Of a DNA stretch of 64,000 nt, positions 10,365 through 18,168 are shown piece after piece. The notes beneath the pieces were generated by a model, which had not been told where the DNA came from, did no database searches, and saw only the letters and a list, made by a program, of their open reading frames with translations. The number at the start of each line of letters is the position of its first letter. Position 1 is the stretch's first letter. Source of the stretch: Bosea sp. (in: a-proteobacteria) (lineage in GTDB: Bacteria; Pseudomonadota; Alphaproteobacteria; Rhizobiales; Beijerinckiaceae); contig JAAVVV010000001.1 in NCBI GenBank assembly GCA_023910605.1, forward strand, positions 3,648,698 through 3,712,697, in the 5' to 3' direction. The position numbers and the translations under genes were made by a program.

Positions 10365-11222
10365 ATGCTCCGCGCCACTTCCGTCATCCGCAAGCCGGCC
10401 GTCAGGGCCGACAAGATTGCCGACACCGTGGTCCTTGACCATGAGGGCCGCCAGCGCCGCCGCGCAATGCTGCGCACCGTCGGCGGCCTCGACGTGCTGC
10501 TCGATCTCGACAAGGCCGGCGTTCTCGGCGAGGGCGATGGCCTGAAGCTCGAGGATGGCCGGTTGATCGCGGTCAGCGCAGCGGAGCAGGAACTGCTTGA
10601 GGTGCGCGCCGAGAACCCTCTGCGGCTGATGAGGTTGGCCTGGCATATCGGCAACCGACATACGCCGGCCGAGATCACCGCTGACGCGCTCTACATCGAA
10701 CATGACCACGTTCTGGCCGAGATGATCCGCGGCCAGGGCTGCTCGATCGCAAAGGTGATGCGTCCCTTCAAGCCCGAGCGCGGCGCCTATGACCATGCCG
10801 GGCACGACCACGCGGGGCACGATCACGCGGAACACGCACATGGCCATGACCATCATGGCCATGACCATGCGGCCCATCAGCATGCGGCCCATCAACACGC
10901 GGCCCATGAACACGCGGCGCATGAACACGAGGCGCATGAACACGCGGCCCATCAACACGCGGCCCATGAACACGAGGCCCATGAACATGCGGCGCATGCG
11001 CACGGCCCCGATTGCGGCTGTGGTCATGACCACCATCATCACGAGCATTCCCACGACGTGCTCGATGTCGCCACGCCCCGTGGCGCCGGCAGCCACGATC
11101 ATGCTCACGCCCATGGCCACGATCATGACCATGACCATCACCGTGCCGCTCACGGCGACGATCACGCCCACCATCACGACCATGCTCACGGGCATGCGGC
11201 ACGGGCCAGGCATGACCACTGA
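10365..11222 (+). CDS. ureE: Urease accessory protein UreE with a very long His-rich tail
   Basis: 285 residues. The first ~140 residues are a normal UreE: an N-terminal peptide-binding domain, then the metal-binding domain with WHIGNRHTPAEI and IEHDHVLAEM. UreE is a nickel metallochaperone delivering Ni to UreG/urease. From about residue 143 to the end the protein is an exceptionally long His/Asp/Ala tail (about half the protein), including HAAHQ/HAAHEH repeats and a CGCGHDHHHH segment. Most UreE His tails are much shorter. The gene starts a ureEFG run. Urease structural genes and ureD are not in the window. Confidence 0.93.
   Translation: MLRATSVIRKPAVRADKIADTVVLDHEGRQRRRAMLRTVGGLDVLLDLDKAGVLGEGDGLKLEDGRLIAVSAAEQELLEVRAENPLRLMRLAWHIGNRHTPAEITADALYIEHDHVLAEMIRGQGCSIAKVMRPFKPERGAYDHAGHDHAGHDHAEHAHGHDHHGHDHAAHQHAAHQHAAHEHAAHEHEAHEHAAHQHAAHEHEAHEHAAHAHGPDCGCGHDHHHHEHSHDVLDVATPRGAGSHDHAHAHGHDHDHDHHRAAHGDDHAHHHDHAHGHAARARHDH
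10866..11002 (+). repeat. 15-bp in-frame tandem repeat in ureE
   Basis: About nine imperfect copies of a 15-bp unit resembling catgcggcccatcaa, encoding HAAHQ, HAAHE or HEAHE. The unit is a multiple of three, so copy-number change keeps the ureE frame open. Confidence 0.8.
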
Positions 11223-11240
11223 GGCCCGCCAGACCGTCCC

Positions 11241-11945
11241 ATGGAGGCCGGCATCGCGGCCAGCGGCGTGAGCGAGCATCAACTGCGCCTGCTGGCCTGG
11301 TTTTCACCCTCCTATCCGGTCGGCGCCTTCGCCTATTCGCATGGCCTCGAATGGGCTCAGGAAGCCGGGCAGATCGTCGATGCCGACGGCCTTCGCGCCT
11401 GGCTGACCGATCTGGTCGAGCATGGCGCCGGTCGTCAGGATTCCATCCTGCTGGCCGCCTCCTGGCGGGCTGGCATGGAGGATGACTGGGCGGCGCTTGC
11501 CTCGGTCGCCGAGCTTGCCCTCGCCATGGCGAGTTCGTCCGAGCGGCGCATGGAGACTGTCACGCAAGGCAACGCCTTCATCCTCGCCAGCCGCGCGGCC
11601 CATGACTGCGCCGCCTTCGACGCCTTTGCCGCCTCATGGGACGAGGACGTGCCCTATCCCGTGGCGGTGGCGGTCGCCGGCGCGGGCCATCGCGTGCCGC
11701 TCGAGGAACTGCTTCCGGCCTTCGGGCTCGGATTTGTGGCCAATCTGGTTTCGGCGGCGGTGCGCCTCGGCATCCTGGGGCAGACTGATGGCCAGAAGGT
11801 GCTGGCCGCGCTCATGCCGGCCGTGGCGGCCCTGGCCAGGGCAGCGCGGCATTCGGGGCTGGATGATCTCGGCGCTTGCGCGTTCCGCTCGGATGTCGCC
11901 TCATTGCGGCACGAAACCCAGTATTCGAGGCTGTTCCGTTCATGA
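11241..11945 (+). CDS. ureF: Urease accessory protein UreF
   Basis: 234 residues, all-helical UreF family. It acts with UreG and UreD in loading Ni into apo-urease and as a gate for UreG GTPase. The family N-terminus is clear: [20 protein letters not shown], then GLEWAQEAG. The C-terminal half holds [15 protein letters not shown]. The gene starts 18 bp after ureE, and its TGA overlaps the ureG ATG (ATGA), indicating translational coupling. Confidence 0.94.
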   Translation: MEAGIAASGVSEHQLRLLAWFSPSYPVGAFAYSHGLEWAQEAGQIVDADGLRAWLTDLVEHGAGRQDSILLAASWRAGMEDDWAALASVAELALAMASSSERRMETVTQGNAFILASRAAHDCAAFDAFAASWDEDVPYPVAVAVAGAGHRVPLEELLPAFGLGFVANLVSAAVRLGILGQTDGQKVLAALMPAVAALARAARHSGLDDLGACAFRSDVASLRHETQYSRLFRS

Positions 11946-12571
11946 ATGCTTCCCCTAACGGCCCGCTTCGGGTCGGCATCGGCGGCCCGGTCGGCTCCGG
12001 CAAGACGGCCCTCATGGAGATGCTGTGCAAGGCGATGCGCGACGCGTACGAGTTGTGCGCCATCACCAATGACATCTACACCAAGGAGGACGCCCGGCTT
12101 CTCGCCGTGGCCGGAGCCCTGCCCGTGGAGCGCATCATGGGCGTCGAAACCGGCGGCTGCCCGCACACAGCCATCCGCGAGGATTGCTCCATCAACCTTG
12201 CGGCCGTGGCCGAGATGCGGCGGCGCTTTCCCGCGCTCGACCTCATCCTGATCGAATCGGGCGGTGACAACCTCGCCGCCACCTTCTCGCCGGAGCTGGC
12301 CGATCTGTGCATCTACGTGATCGATGTCGCGGCTGGCGAAAAGATTCCACGCAAGGGCGGCCCCGGCATCACACGCTCCGACCTGCTCGCGATCAACAAG
12401 ATCGATCTGGCGCCCCATGTCGGCGCCGATCTCTCGGTGATGGACCGCGACGCCGGACTGATGCGCGGCAAGCGCCCTTACGTCTTCACCAACATGAAGA
12501 CCGGCCAGGGCCTCGCCGAGATCCGCGCCTTCATCGAAGAGGCCGGCGGGCTCAGGCGCAAGGGGTGCTGA
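11942..12571 (+). CDS. ureG: Urease accessory GTPase UreG
   Basis: 209-residue SIMIBI-class GTPase that delivers nickel during urease maturation. The P-loop [11 protein letters not shown] is at residues 14-24. [13 protein letters not shown] contains the CPH nickel-binding motif, and [15 protein letters not shown] and [13 protein letters not shown] (G4, NKID) follow. ATG at 11942 overlaps the ureF stop by 4 bp; an upstream in-frame extension lies entirely within ureF. The length is normal for UreG. It is the last urease-related gene here: the next gene, 173 bp on, belongs to a different pathway. Confidence 0.95.
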   Translation: MNASPNGPLRVGIGGPVGSGKTALMEMLCKAMRDAYELCAITNDIYTKEDARLLAVAGALPVERIMGVETGGCPHTAIREDCSINLAAVAEMRRRFPALDLILIESGGDNLAATFSPELADLCIYVIDVAAGEKIPRKGGPGITRSDLLAINKIDLAPHVGADLSVMDRDAGLMRGKRPYVFTNMKTGQGLAEIRAFIEEAGGLRRKGC

Positions 12572-12744
12572 CGGTCGATCATCGTTCTGCGCTCAGCAAT
12601 CCTGCCCTGGTGAGCGCGCCGGCTGAAAACCCGAAGCTTCGGTTCGGCATCGTAGATGGCCCTCCGAGGTCGATGATTGTCAGCGCCCGACAAAGCTCTA
12701 TCATGCGTCGCAAGCCGAAAGCGGCGGCATACGCGGAGGAATTC

Positions 12745-13203
12745 ATGGTTCGTCTTAACGTCAATGGCGCGATCCGGGAGATAGATGCGGAACCGGATAC
12801 TCCCCTTCTCTGGGCCATCCGCGAGCAGATCGGCCTCACGGGCACCAAATATGGCTGCGGCGTGGCCGCTTGCGGGGCCTGCACGGTCCATGTCGACGGC
12901 GTGCCCACCAGATCTTGCGCCTTCCCCGTGTCGGATTTCAAACCCGAACAGAAGATCGTCACCATCGAGGGTCTCTCGGCGGATTCGTCGCACGCAGTGC
13001 AACGCGCCTGGGCAGAACTCGATGTGCCGCAATGCGGCTATTGCCAGAGCGGACAGATCCTGGCGGCCGTCGCCCTGCTGAAGGAATTCCCCAGGCCGAC
13101 CGACGCGCAGATCGACGAAGCGATGACCAACATCTGCCGTTGCGGCACCTATAACCGCATCCGCGCTGCGGTGAAGCGCGCCTCCGAATTGAGCGCAGGG
13201 TGA
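12745..13203 (+). CDS. (2Fe-2S) subunit of an IorAB-type molybdenum hydroxylase
   Basis: 152 residues with two [2Fe-2S] clusters. The plant-type N-terminal domain has YGCGVAACGACTVHVDG, and the C-terminal all-helical domain has CGYCQSGQI and NICRCGTYNRIR. These are the small-subunit signatures of isoquinoline 1-oxidoreductase / aldehyde-oxidase-like enzymes, whose electrons leave through cytochromes rather than an FAD subunit. GGAGGA lies 5 nt before the ATG. The stop overlaps the region of the next gene's start. It heads an eight-gene, tightly packed operon that continues into sox genes. The substrate cannot be read from the sequence. Confidence 0.9.
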   Translation: MVRLNVNGAIREIDAEPDTPLLWAIREQIGLTGTKYGCGVAACGACTVHVDGVPTRSCAFPVSDFKPEQKIVTIEGLSADSSHAVQRAWAELDVPQCGYCQSGQILAAVALLKEFPRPTDAQIDEAMTNICRCGTYNRIRAAVKRASELSAG

Positions 13204-13208
13204 TCGTC

Positions 13209-15401
13209 ATGACGCAGCCGCACCCATCTTCTTCGATCACCGATTTCCAGCTGTCCCGTCGGGGCTTCCTCGTCGCCGCCGCCGCTGGCGGATTGTCCAT
13301 AGGCATGGCCTTGCCACTCGGCGAAGCGGCCGCGCAGGCTGCGACCCCGGAGATCAACGCATGGGTGCTGATCCGCCCCGACGACACAATCGTCGTACGC
13401 ATCGCCCGCGTCGAGATGGGACAGGGAACGCTCACCGGCCTTTGCCAACTCGTCGCCGAAGAACTCAACGCGGACTGGTCCAAGGTCACGTGGGAATATC
13501 CGACACCTGGCCAGAACGTCGCGCGCAACCGCGTCTGGGGCAACTTCCAGACCGCCGGCAGCCAGGGCATCCGCCAATCCCAGGATTACGTCCGCAAGGG
13601 CGGCGCAGCCGCGCGGATGATGCTGGTGCAGGCTGCGGCTGATCAATGGGGCGTTCCCGCTGCGGATTGCCGGGCCGAGAAGGGCGTCGTCACGCATGCC
13701 GCATCGGGCCGATCGACGACCTATGGCAAGGTGGCGGATGCGGCTTCGAAGCTGCAGGCGCCAACCGAAATCGCGCTCCGCGATCCGAAGGACTGGACCA
13801 TCGCCGGCAAGTCGCTGAAGCGCCTCGACACGCCTGACAAGATCAACGGCAAACAGCTCTACTCGATCGACCTCAGGCAGCCCGGCATGCTGAACGCAGC
13901 CATCAAGGCCTGCCCCGTTTTCGGCGGCAAGGTCGCGAGCTTCGATGCCGACAAGGTGAAGGGGATGGCCGGCGTCAAGGCCGTTCTCCAGGTCGGGGAC
14001 GACGCGGTCGCCGTCGTGGCGGATACGTGGTGGCGCGCCAGGAAGGCGCTGGAAGCTCTTCCCGTCGCCTGGAACGAAGGGGCCAACGCCGGGATGAACA
14101 CGCCCGCCGTCCTTGCGACCCTTCGCGAGGGGCTCGAGGCCAGCGAGGCCTTTGTCGGCAACGAGCGCGGCGACGTGAAGGCCGGCCTTGCCGGCGCCGC
14201 CCGCGTCATCGAGGCCACGTATCAGGTGCCGCATCAGCACCATGCGACGATGGAGCCGATGAATGCGACGGCACTCTGGACGCCCTCGCGCTGCGAGGTC
14301 TGGACATCGACGCAGAACGGTGAATCCGCGTTGGCCACGGCTGTCTCGGCATCCGGCCTGCCGATTGGACAATGCGAGGTCTACCGCCAGCATCTCGGCG
14401 GCGGCTTCGGCCGACGTGCGACCAGCCACGACTTCGTCCGCCAGGCCGTGCAGATTGCAAAGCAGTTGCCCGGAATCCCGGTCAAGCTGATCTGGTCGCG
14501 CGAGGAGGACATGGCCCATGGCTGGTATCATCCTGTGACAATGGCCAGGCTGACGGGCGGACTGGACGCTGACGGCAATCTTGTGGCCCTGCGCATGCGC
14601 ATCTCCGGCCAGTCCATCCTGGCCACCGTCAATCCCAACGCTCTCCAGAATGGGCGCGATCCGATCGTGTTCCAGGGGCTCAATCCTGCCGGCGCGGAGG
14701 GTCAGTTCGGCTATACGGTGCCGAACCTCCTGATCGACCACGCCATGCGCAATCCCGGCGTGCCTGCGGGCTTCTGGCGCGGCGTCAACAACAACCAGAA
14801 CGCCATCTACACCGAGTGCTTCATCGACGAACTCGCCCATGCTGCGGGCCAGGACCCCCTTGCCTTCCGCCGCAGGCTGATGGCGAACCATCCCAAGCAT
14901 CTCGCCGTGCTGAACGCAGTCGCCGAGAAGGCGGGCTGGGGGACGCCGACGGCGCCGGGAGTGTTCCGTGGCATCTGCCAGCACATGGGCTACGGGTCCT
15001 ATGTCGCGGCCTGCGCCGAGGTTTCCGTCTCGCCGTCCGGGGAATTGAAGATCCTCCGGATTGTGGCCGCCACGAATTCCGGCCATGTGGTCAACCCGCA
15101 GCAGGTGGAGGCGCAGATCGAAGGCTCGTTCGCGTATGGGCTTTCGGCGATCCTGTTCAGCGAAATCACGGTCAAGGACGGCCGTGTCGAGCAACTCAAC
15201 TTCGACACCTATCCGATCCTGCGGATGGCCGACATGCCGAAGGTCGAGAGCATCCTGATGCCTTCGGGCGATTTCTGGGGTGGCGTCGGCGAGCCGACGA
15301 TCTTCGTCGCCGCGCCCGCGGTGATGAACGCCATCTTCGCTGCGACCGGCAAGCGCGTCCGCGAGTTCCCGCTCGTCAAGACGGATCTCAGGCGGGCATG
15401 A
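13209..15401 (+). CDS. Tat-exported molybdopterin subunit of IorAB-type molybdenum hydroxylase
   Basis: 730 residues from ATG 13209 (GTG 13200 is an alternative that overlaps the previous stop). The N-terminus has a twin-arginine signal, FQLSRRGFLVAAAAGG, ending near AAAQA, so the enzyme is periplasmic. The body matches the split aldehyde-oxidase/xanthine-dehydrogenase molybdopterin-binding family (IorB, COG1529): VRIARVEMGQGTLTG, HQHHATMEPMNATA, RQHLGGGFGRRA, and the C-terminal GGVGEPTIFVAAPAVMNAIF with the catalytic Glu (GEP). The family oxidises N-heterocycles or aldehydes; here it sits with a cytochrome c and sulfur genes, so a sulfur-linked or aldehyde substrate is conceivable but unproven. 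Confidence 0.9.
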   Translation: MTQPHPSSSITDFQLSRRGFLVAAAAGGLSIGMALPLGEAAAQAATPEINAWVLIRPDDTIVVRIARVEMGQGTLTGLCQLVAEELNADWSKVTWEYPTPGQNVARNRVWGNFQTAGSQGIRQSQDYVRKGGAAARMMLVQAAADQWGVPAADCRAEKGVVTHAASGRSTTYGKVADAASKLQAPTEIALRDPKDWTIAGKSLKRLDTPDKINGKQLYSIDLRQPGMLNAAIKACPVFGGKVASFDADKVKGMAGVKAVLQVGDDAVAVVADTWWRARKALEALPVAWNEGANAGMNTPAVLATLREGLEASEAFVGNERGDVKAGLAGAARVIEATYQVPHQHHATMEPMNATALWTPSRCEVWTSTQNGESALATAVSASGLPIGQCEVYRQHLGGGFGRRATSHDFVRQAVQIAKQLPGIPVKLIWSREEDMAHGWYHPVTMARLTGGLDADGNLVALRMRISGQSILATVNPNALQNGRDPIVFQGLNPAGAEGQFGYTVPNLLIDHAMRNPGVPAGFWRGVNNNQNAIYTECFIDELAHAAGQDPLAFRRRLMANHPKHLAVLNAVAEKAGWGTPTAPGVFRGICQHMGYGSYVAACAEVSVSPSGELKILRIVAATNSGHVVNPQQVEAQIEGSFAYGLSAILFSEITVKDGRVEQLNFDTYPILRMADMPKVESILMPSGDFWGGVGEPTIFVAAPAVMNAIFAATGKRVREFPLVKTDLRRA

Positions 15402-15694
15402 TCAGGTCGGCGCAGGGTGTTTTCTGCGCTGCCCTCATGGCGGCGGCGTTCCTTCAGCCGGCGTGGGCCGCGCCCGCTGCGCCGCCGGCGGGCGCCATCG
15501 CTTGTTCAGGGTGCCACGGAGTTGGCGGCGACAGCGCGATGCCTTCGCTTGCCGGACAGAGCGCCGAGCAGATCGCATCCGCGATGCGCGGCTTCAAGAC
15601 AGGCGACCGGCCCGCCACGTTGATGGGCCGCATCGCCCGCGGCTTCAGCGACGACGAACTCGACGCCATCGCGCGCTGGCTGGCGAACCGATGA
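15398..15694 (+). CDS. Monoheme cytochrome c (probable FccA-like subunit)
   Basis: 98 residues with a Sec signal peptide (FCAALMAAAFLQPAWA) and a single heme site CSGCH, then a short class I cytochrome c fold with SLAGQSAEQIASAM and a Met in the ATLMGRIA region as a likely distal ligand. It overlaps the molybdopterin subunit stop (ATGA) and the flavoprotein start (ATGATG). That position makes it the natural electron acceptor of the flavoprotein next door (flavocytochrome c sulfide dehydrogenase) and possibly also of the Mo hydroxylase. Confidence 0.85.
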   Translation: MIRSAQGVFCAALMAAAFLQPAWAAPAAPPAGAIACSGCHGVGGDSAMPSLAGQSAEQIASAMRGFKTGDRPATLMGRIARGFSDDELDAIARWLANR

Positions 15695-16956
15695 TGCAAG
15701 GCATGACCAGACGCGCCGCGGTCAGCGGTGCGCTCGCCGCGGCGATGGCATCGCCGGCCATTAGTCAGGCTCGTCGGCCAGCGATAGCCGTGGTCGGCGG
15801 CGGCTTCGCCGGCGGCGCGGCGGCGCGCGCGCTCGCCGCCAGGGGTTTCGATGTAACCCTGGTCGAGCCTTCCGCCGCCTACGTCGCATGTCCCTTGTCC
15901 AATGCGGTGATCGGCGGCTTGCGGAGCATGAGCGCGCAGACCTTCGGCTATGAGGGGTTGAGGAAGGCTGGCATCCGCCTCGTGACGGCCGCGGCTTCCG
16001 CTATCGACGCCGAGGAGCGCCAGATTCGGCTCGAGACGGGCGATGCGCTCTCCTATGACCGTTTGGTTCTGGCGCCGGGCATCGAGGCGAGGGTCGATGG
16101 CGCCCTGCCGGGTTATGCTGCCGGCGCCGAGGAAACGATGCCGCATGCCTGGAAGGCCGGCCCCCAGACGGCGCTTCTCGCGCGCCAGCTCGCGGCGATG
16201 AAGGAGGGCGGCACGGTGCTGATGGCGATCCCCGCCAATCCCTATCGCTGCCCCCCGGGGCCCTACGAGCGGGCAAGCCTGATCGCGCATTTCCTGGAGC
16301 GCCATAATCCGCGCGCCAAGCTCATCCTGCTCGACGCCAAGGACGCATTCTCCAAGAGATCGCTGTTCCAGGCAGCCTGGGCCGAACTCTACCCGGGCCT
16401 GATCGAATGGGTGCCGCTATCGGGAGGCGGCAAGGTGACCGAGGTCGATGTTGGCGCCATGAGTCTGGTGACCGAGTTCGGTCGCCACCGAGGCGACGTC
16501 GTCAACGTGATCCCGCCCCAGCGAGCGGCCCCCATCGCCGTTGCGGCAGGCGTGGCGGATCGCTCGGGCTGGTGCCCCATCGATCCCATGACGTTCGAGT
16601 CACGCCTGCGTCCGGGAATCCATGTCGTCGGCGACGCCGCGATCATGGGCGCGATCCCGAAATCCGCCTTCGCCGCCCATGGCGAGGCGCTGGCAGCTGC
16701 GGAGGCGATTGCGGCGCTGGCAGCCGGCGTTGCGCCGCCCGAGCCGCGCCTCATCAACACTTGTTACAGCCTCGTCGCGCCCGATTACGGCATATCGGTC
16801 GCCGGGGTCTACCGGCCAGCAGCCAACGGACTCTTCGCAGACATCGCCGGCGCGGGCGGCGCCAGCGCAGCCGACGCCGGGCGGAATGCGAGGCGGGCGG
16901 AAGCCGCCTATGCCGAGGGTTGGTTCCGCAGGATCACCGCCGATGTTTTCGGTTAG
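15691..16956 (+). CDS. soxF: Flavocytochrome c sulfide dehydrogenase flavoprotein (FccB/SoxF)
   Basis: 421 residues. A Tat-like leader (MTRRAAVSGALAAAMASPAI) is followed by the FAD Rossmann motif VVGGGFAGGAAARALA. The redox-active cysteines expected of FccB are present: one in YVACPLSNAVIGG and one in NTCYSLVAPDYGISV. PYRCPPGPYERASLIA and HVVGDAAIMGAIPKSAFAAH are further FccB family blocks. It oxidises sulfide to sulfur/polysulfide in the periplasm, passing electrons to the cytochrome. Starts at 15691, 15694 or 15703 are possible. Its last 14 nt overlap soxX. Confidence 0.9.
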   Translation: MMQGMTRRAAVSGALAAAMASPAISQARRPAIAVVGGGFAGGAAARALAARGFDVTLVEPSAAYVACPLSNAVIGGLRSMSAQTFGYEGLRKAGIRLVTAAASAIDAEERQIRLETGDALSYDRLVLAPGIEARVDGALPGYAAGAEETMPHAWKAGPQTALLARQLAAMKEGGTVLMAIPANPYRCPPGPYERASLIAHFLERHNPRAKLILLDAKDAFSKRSLFQAAWAELYPGLIEWVPLSGGGKVTEVDVGAMSLVTEFGRHRGDVVNVIPPQRAAPIAVAAGVADRSGWCPIDPMTFESRLRPGIHVVGDAAIMGAIPKSAFAAHGEALAAAEAIAALAAGVAPPEPRLINTCYSLVAPDYGISVAGVYRPAANGLFADIAGAGGASAADAGRNARRAEAAYAEGWFRRITADVFG

Positions 16957-17380
16957 CCTGATGGCCGCGGCATGCGGCGCGCTGGCGCTTGCCGGTCTGT
17001 TGACCGCGCCTGCCGCGGTGGCGTCCGCCATCGCGCCGGATCAGCCCTTGACGGCCTCGGCAGCGGATCCGGCCCGTGGCCGCGCCATCGTCGTCAATCG
17101 GCAAAGGGGCATGTGCCTGCTGTGTCATTCGGGCGACTTCCCCGAGATGCTCTTTCAAGGCACCATCGCGCCGAGCCTGGCCGGCGTCGGCTCCAGACTG
17201 CGTCCGGATGAACTCCGGCAACGCATGATCGACAGCCGCGTCGTCAACCCCGACACCATCATGCCGCCCTATTTCAGCGCCGAAGGTCTTGTCCGCGCTG
17301 CGGGACCGGACGTTCCGTTGCTTCATGCGCAGGACATCGAAGACATTGTTGCCTTCCTGTCGACTTTGCGGGAGCCTTGA
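16943..17380 (+). CDS. soxX: SoxX, monoheme subunit of the SoxAX thiosulfate-binding cytochrome
   Basis: 145 residues with a signal peptide (LMAAACGALALAGLLTAPAA) and one heme motif, CLLCH. The family-specific block FQGTIAPSLAGVGSRLRPDE and the distal Met ligand in VNPDTIMPPYF identify SoxX. With SoxA it forms the complex that conjugates thiosulfate (or sulfide) to the SoxY cysteine. The gene overlaps soxF by 14 nt and is 2 bp upstream of soxY. Confidence 0.93.
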   Translation: MFSVSLMAAACGALALAGLLTAPAAVASAIAPDQPLTASAADPARGRAIVVNRQRGMCLLCHSGDFPEMLFQGTIAPSLAGVGSRLRPDELRQRMIDSRVVNPDTIMPPYFSAEGLVRAAGPDVPLLHAQDIEDIVAFLSTLREP

Positions 17381-17382
17381 CC

Positions 17383-17835
17383 ATGGCTGAAACCAGTATC
17401 CTGGCGAGCCGCCGTGATATCCTGCTCTGCGCCCTGGCGGCGGTCGCCGTCGGGCCGGCGGCGGCGACGCCCGCCTCGATGGCGAGCGCGATGGAGGCAT
17501 TTGCGAGAGGCGCGCCGGTGCGGCCTGGCCGCGTCGCGCTCACCGTCCCGGCCCTGGTCGAAAATGGCAACGCCGTGCCGCTGACGATCGAGATCGACAG
17601 CCCCATGACCGAGGGTGATCACGTGAAGCGGATCGCTGTCTTCAACGAGCGCAACCCGCAGCCCAATGTCGCGACGTTCGAGCTCGGCCCTCGTGCCGGT
17701 CGGGCCAGGATATCGACCCGCATCCGGCTCGGCGACTCACAGCGGATCGCGGCCATCGCCGAAATGAGCGACGGTTCGCTCTGGTCAGGCACGGCCGATC
17801 TGATTGTGACGCTTCCCGCGTGCATCGAGCAATAG
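17383..17835 (+). CDS. soxY: SoxY-family sulfur carrier with atypical C-terminus
   Basis: 150 residues. A Tat-like signal SRRDILLCALAAVAVG is followed by the SoxY Ig-like domain (LTVPALVENGNAVPLTIEID, then VKRIAVFNERNPQPNVATFE). In characterised SoxY proteins the last residues are GGCGG, whose Cys carries the sulfur substrate. Here the chain ends VTLPACIEQ: a Cys is retained at the equivalent position, but the flanking glycines are replaced. The flexible swinging arm may be altered or absent. ATG 17383 is preferred over TTG 17377. The gene is coupled to soxZ (9-bp gap). Confidence 0.88.
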   Translation: MAETSILASRRDILLCALAAVAVGPAAATPASMASAMEAFARGAPVRPGRVALTVPALVENGNAVPLTIEIDSPMTEGDHVKRIAVFNERNPQPNVATFELGPRAGRARISTRIRLGDSQRIAAIAEMSDGSLWSGTADLIVTLPACIEQ

Positions 17836-17844
17836 GACAAGGAC

Positions 17845-18168
17845 ATGGCGAAAGCCCTGATCAGCGTGCCGAAGATCGCGAAGAAGGGCGAGATCGTCGA
17901 GATCCGCATCCTCATCCAGCATGTCATGGAAACCGGCTTCCGGCCGATCCCAAATGGCGGCTTCGTCCCGCGCGACATCATCAACAGGGTTGTCTGCACC
18001 TATGACGGCGCTGTGGTTTTCGCAGCCGACCTCTACCCCGCCATGTCGGCCAATCCGTTCCTGGCCTTCTCGACTGTCGCGACCAGGACCGGGGCCGTGA
18101 CCTTCCGATGGATCGACGACAAGGGCCGCTCGGAAAGCGATTCCGCCTTGATGACGGTCGAGGCATGA
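17845..18168 (+). CDS. soxZ: Thiosulfate oxidation carrier complex protein SoxZ
   Basis: 107 residues, complete SoxZ fold. The N-terminal strand is KGEIVEIRILIQHVMETGFR, with the family RPIPNGGFVPRDIINRVVC segment and the C-terminal VTFRWIDDKGRSES. There is no signal peptide, as expected: SoxZ is exported with SoxY through its partner's Tat signal. It binds SoxY to form the SoxYZ carrier. The stop overlaps the soxA ATG by 4 bp. Confidence 0.94.
   Translation: MAKALISVPKIAKKGEIVEIRILIQHVMETGFRPIPNGGFVPRDIINRVVCTYDGAVVFAADLYPAMSANPFLAFSTVATRTGAVTFRWIDDKGRSESDSALMTVEA

Noticed and set aside
10866-11002. Possible CRISPR-like repeat array
   Set aside because: Repeats are contiguous 15-bp coding units with no spacers. 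No cas genes or spacer-bearing arrays were seen anywhere in the window.
10329-11282. Met/Val-rich antisense frame across the ureE His tail
   Set aside because: It is the complement of His codons (cat/atg), not a protein.
13149-15194. 681-codon open frame on the minus strand opposite the molybdopterin subunit
   Set aside because: No family resemblance. It is an antisense artefact of high GC; the plus-strand frame has clear Mo-hydroxylase motifs.
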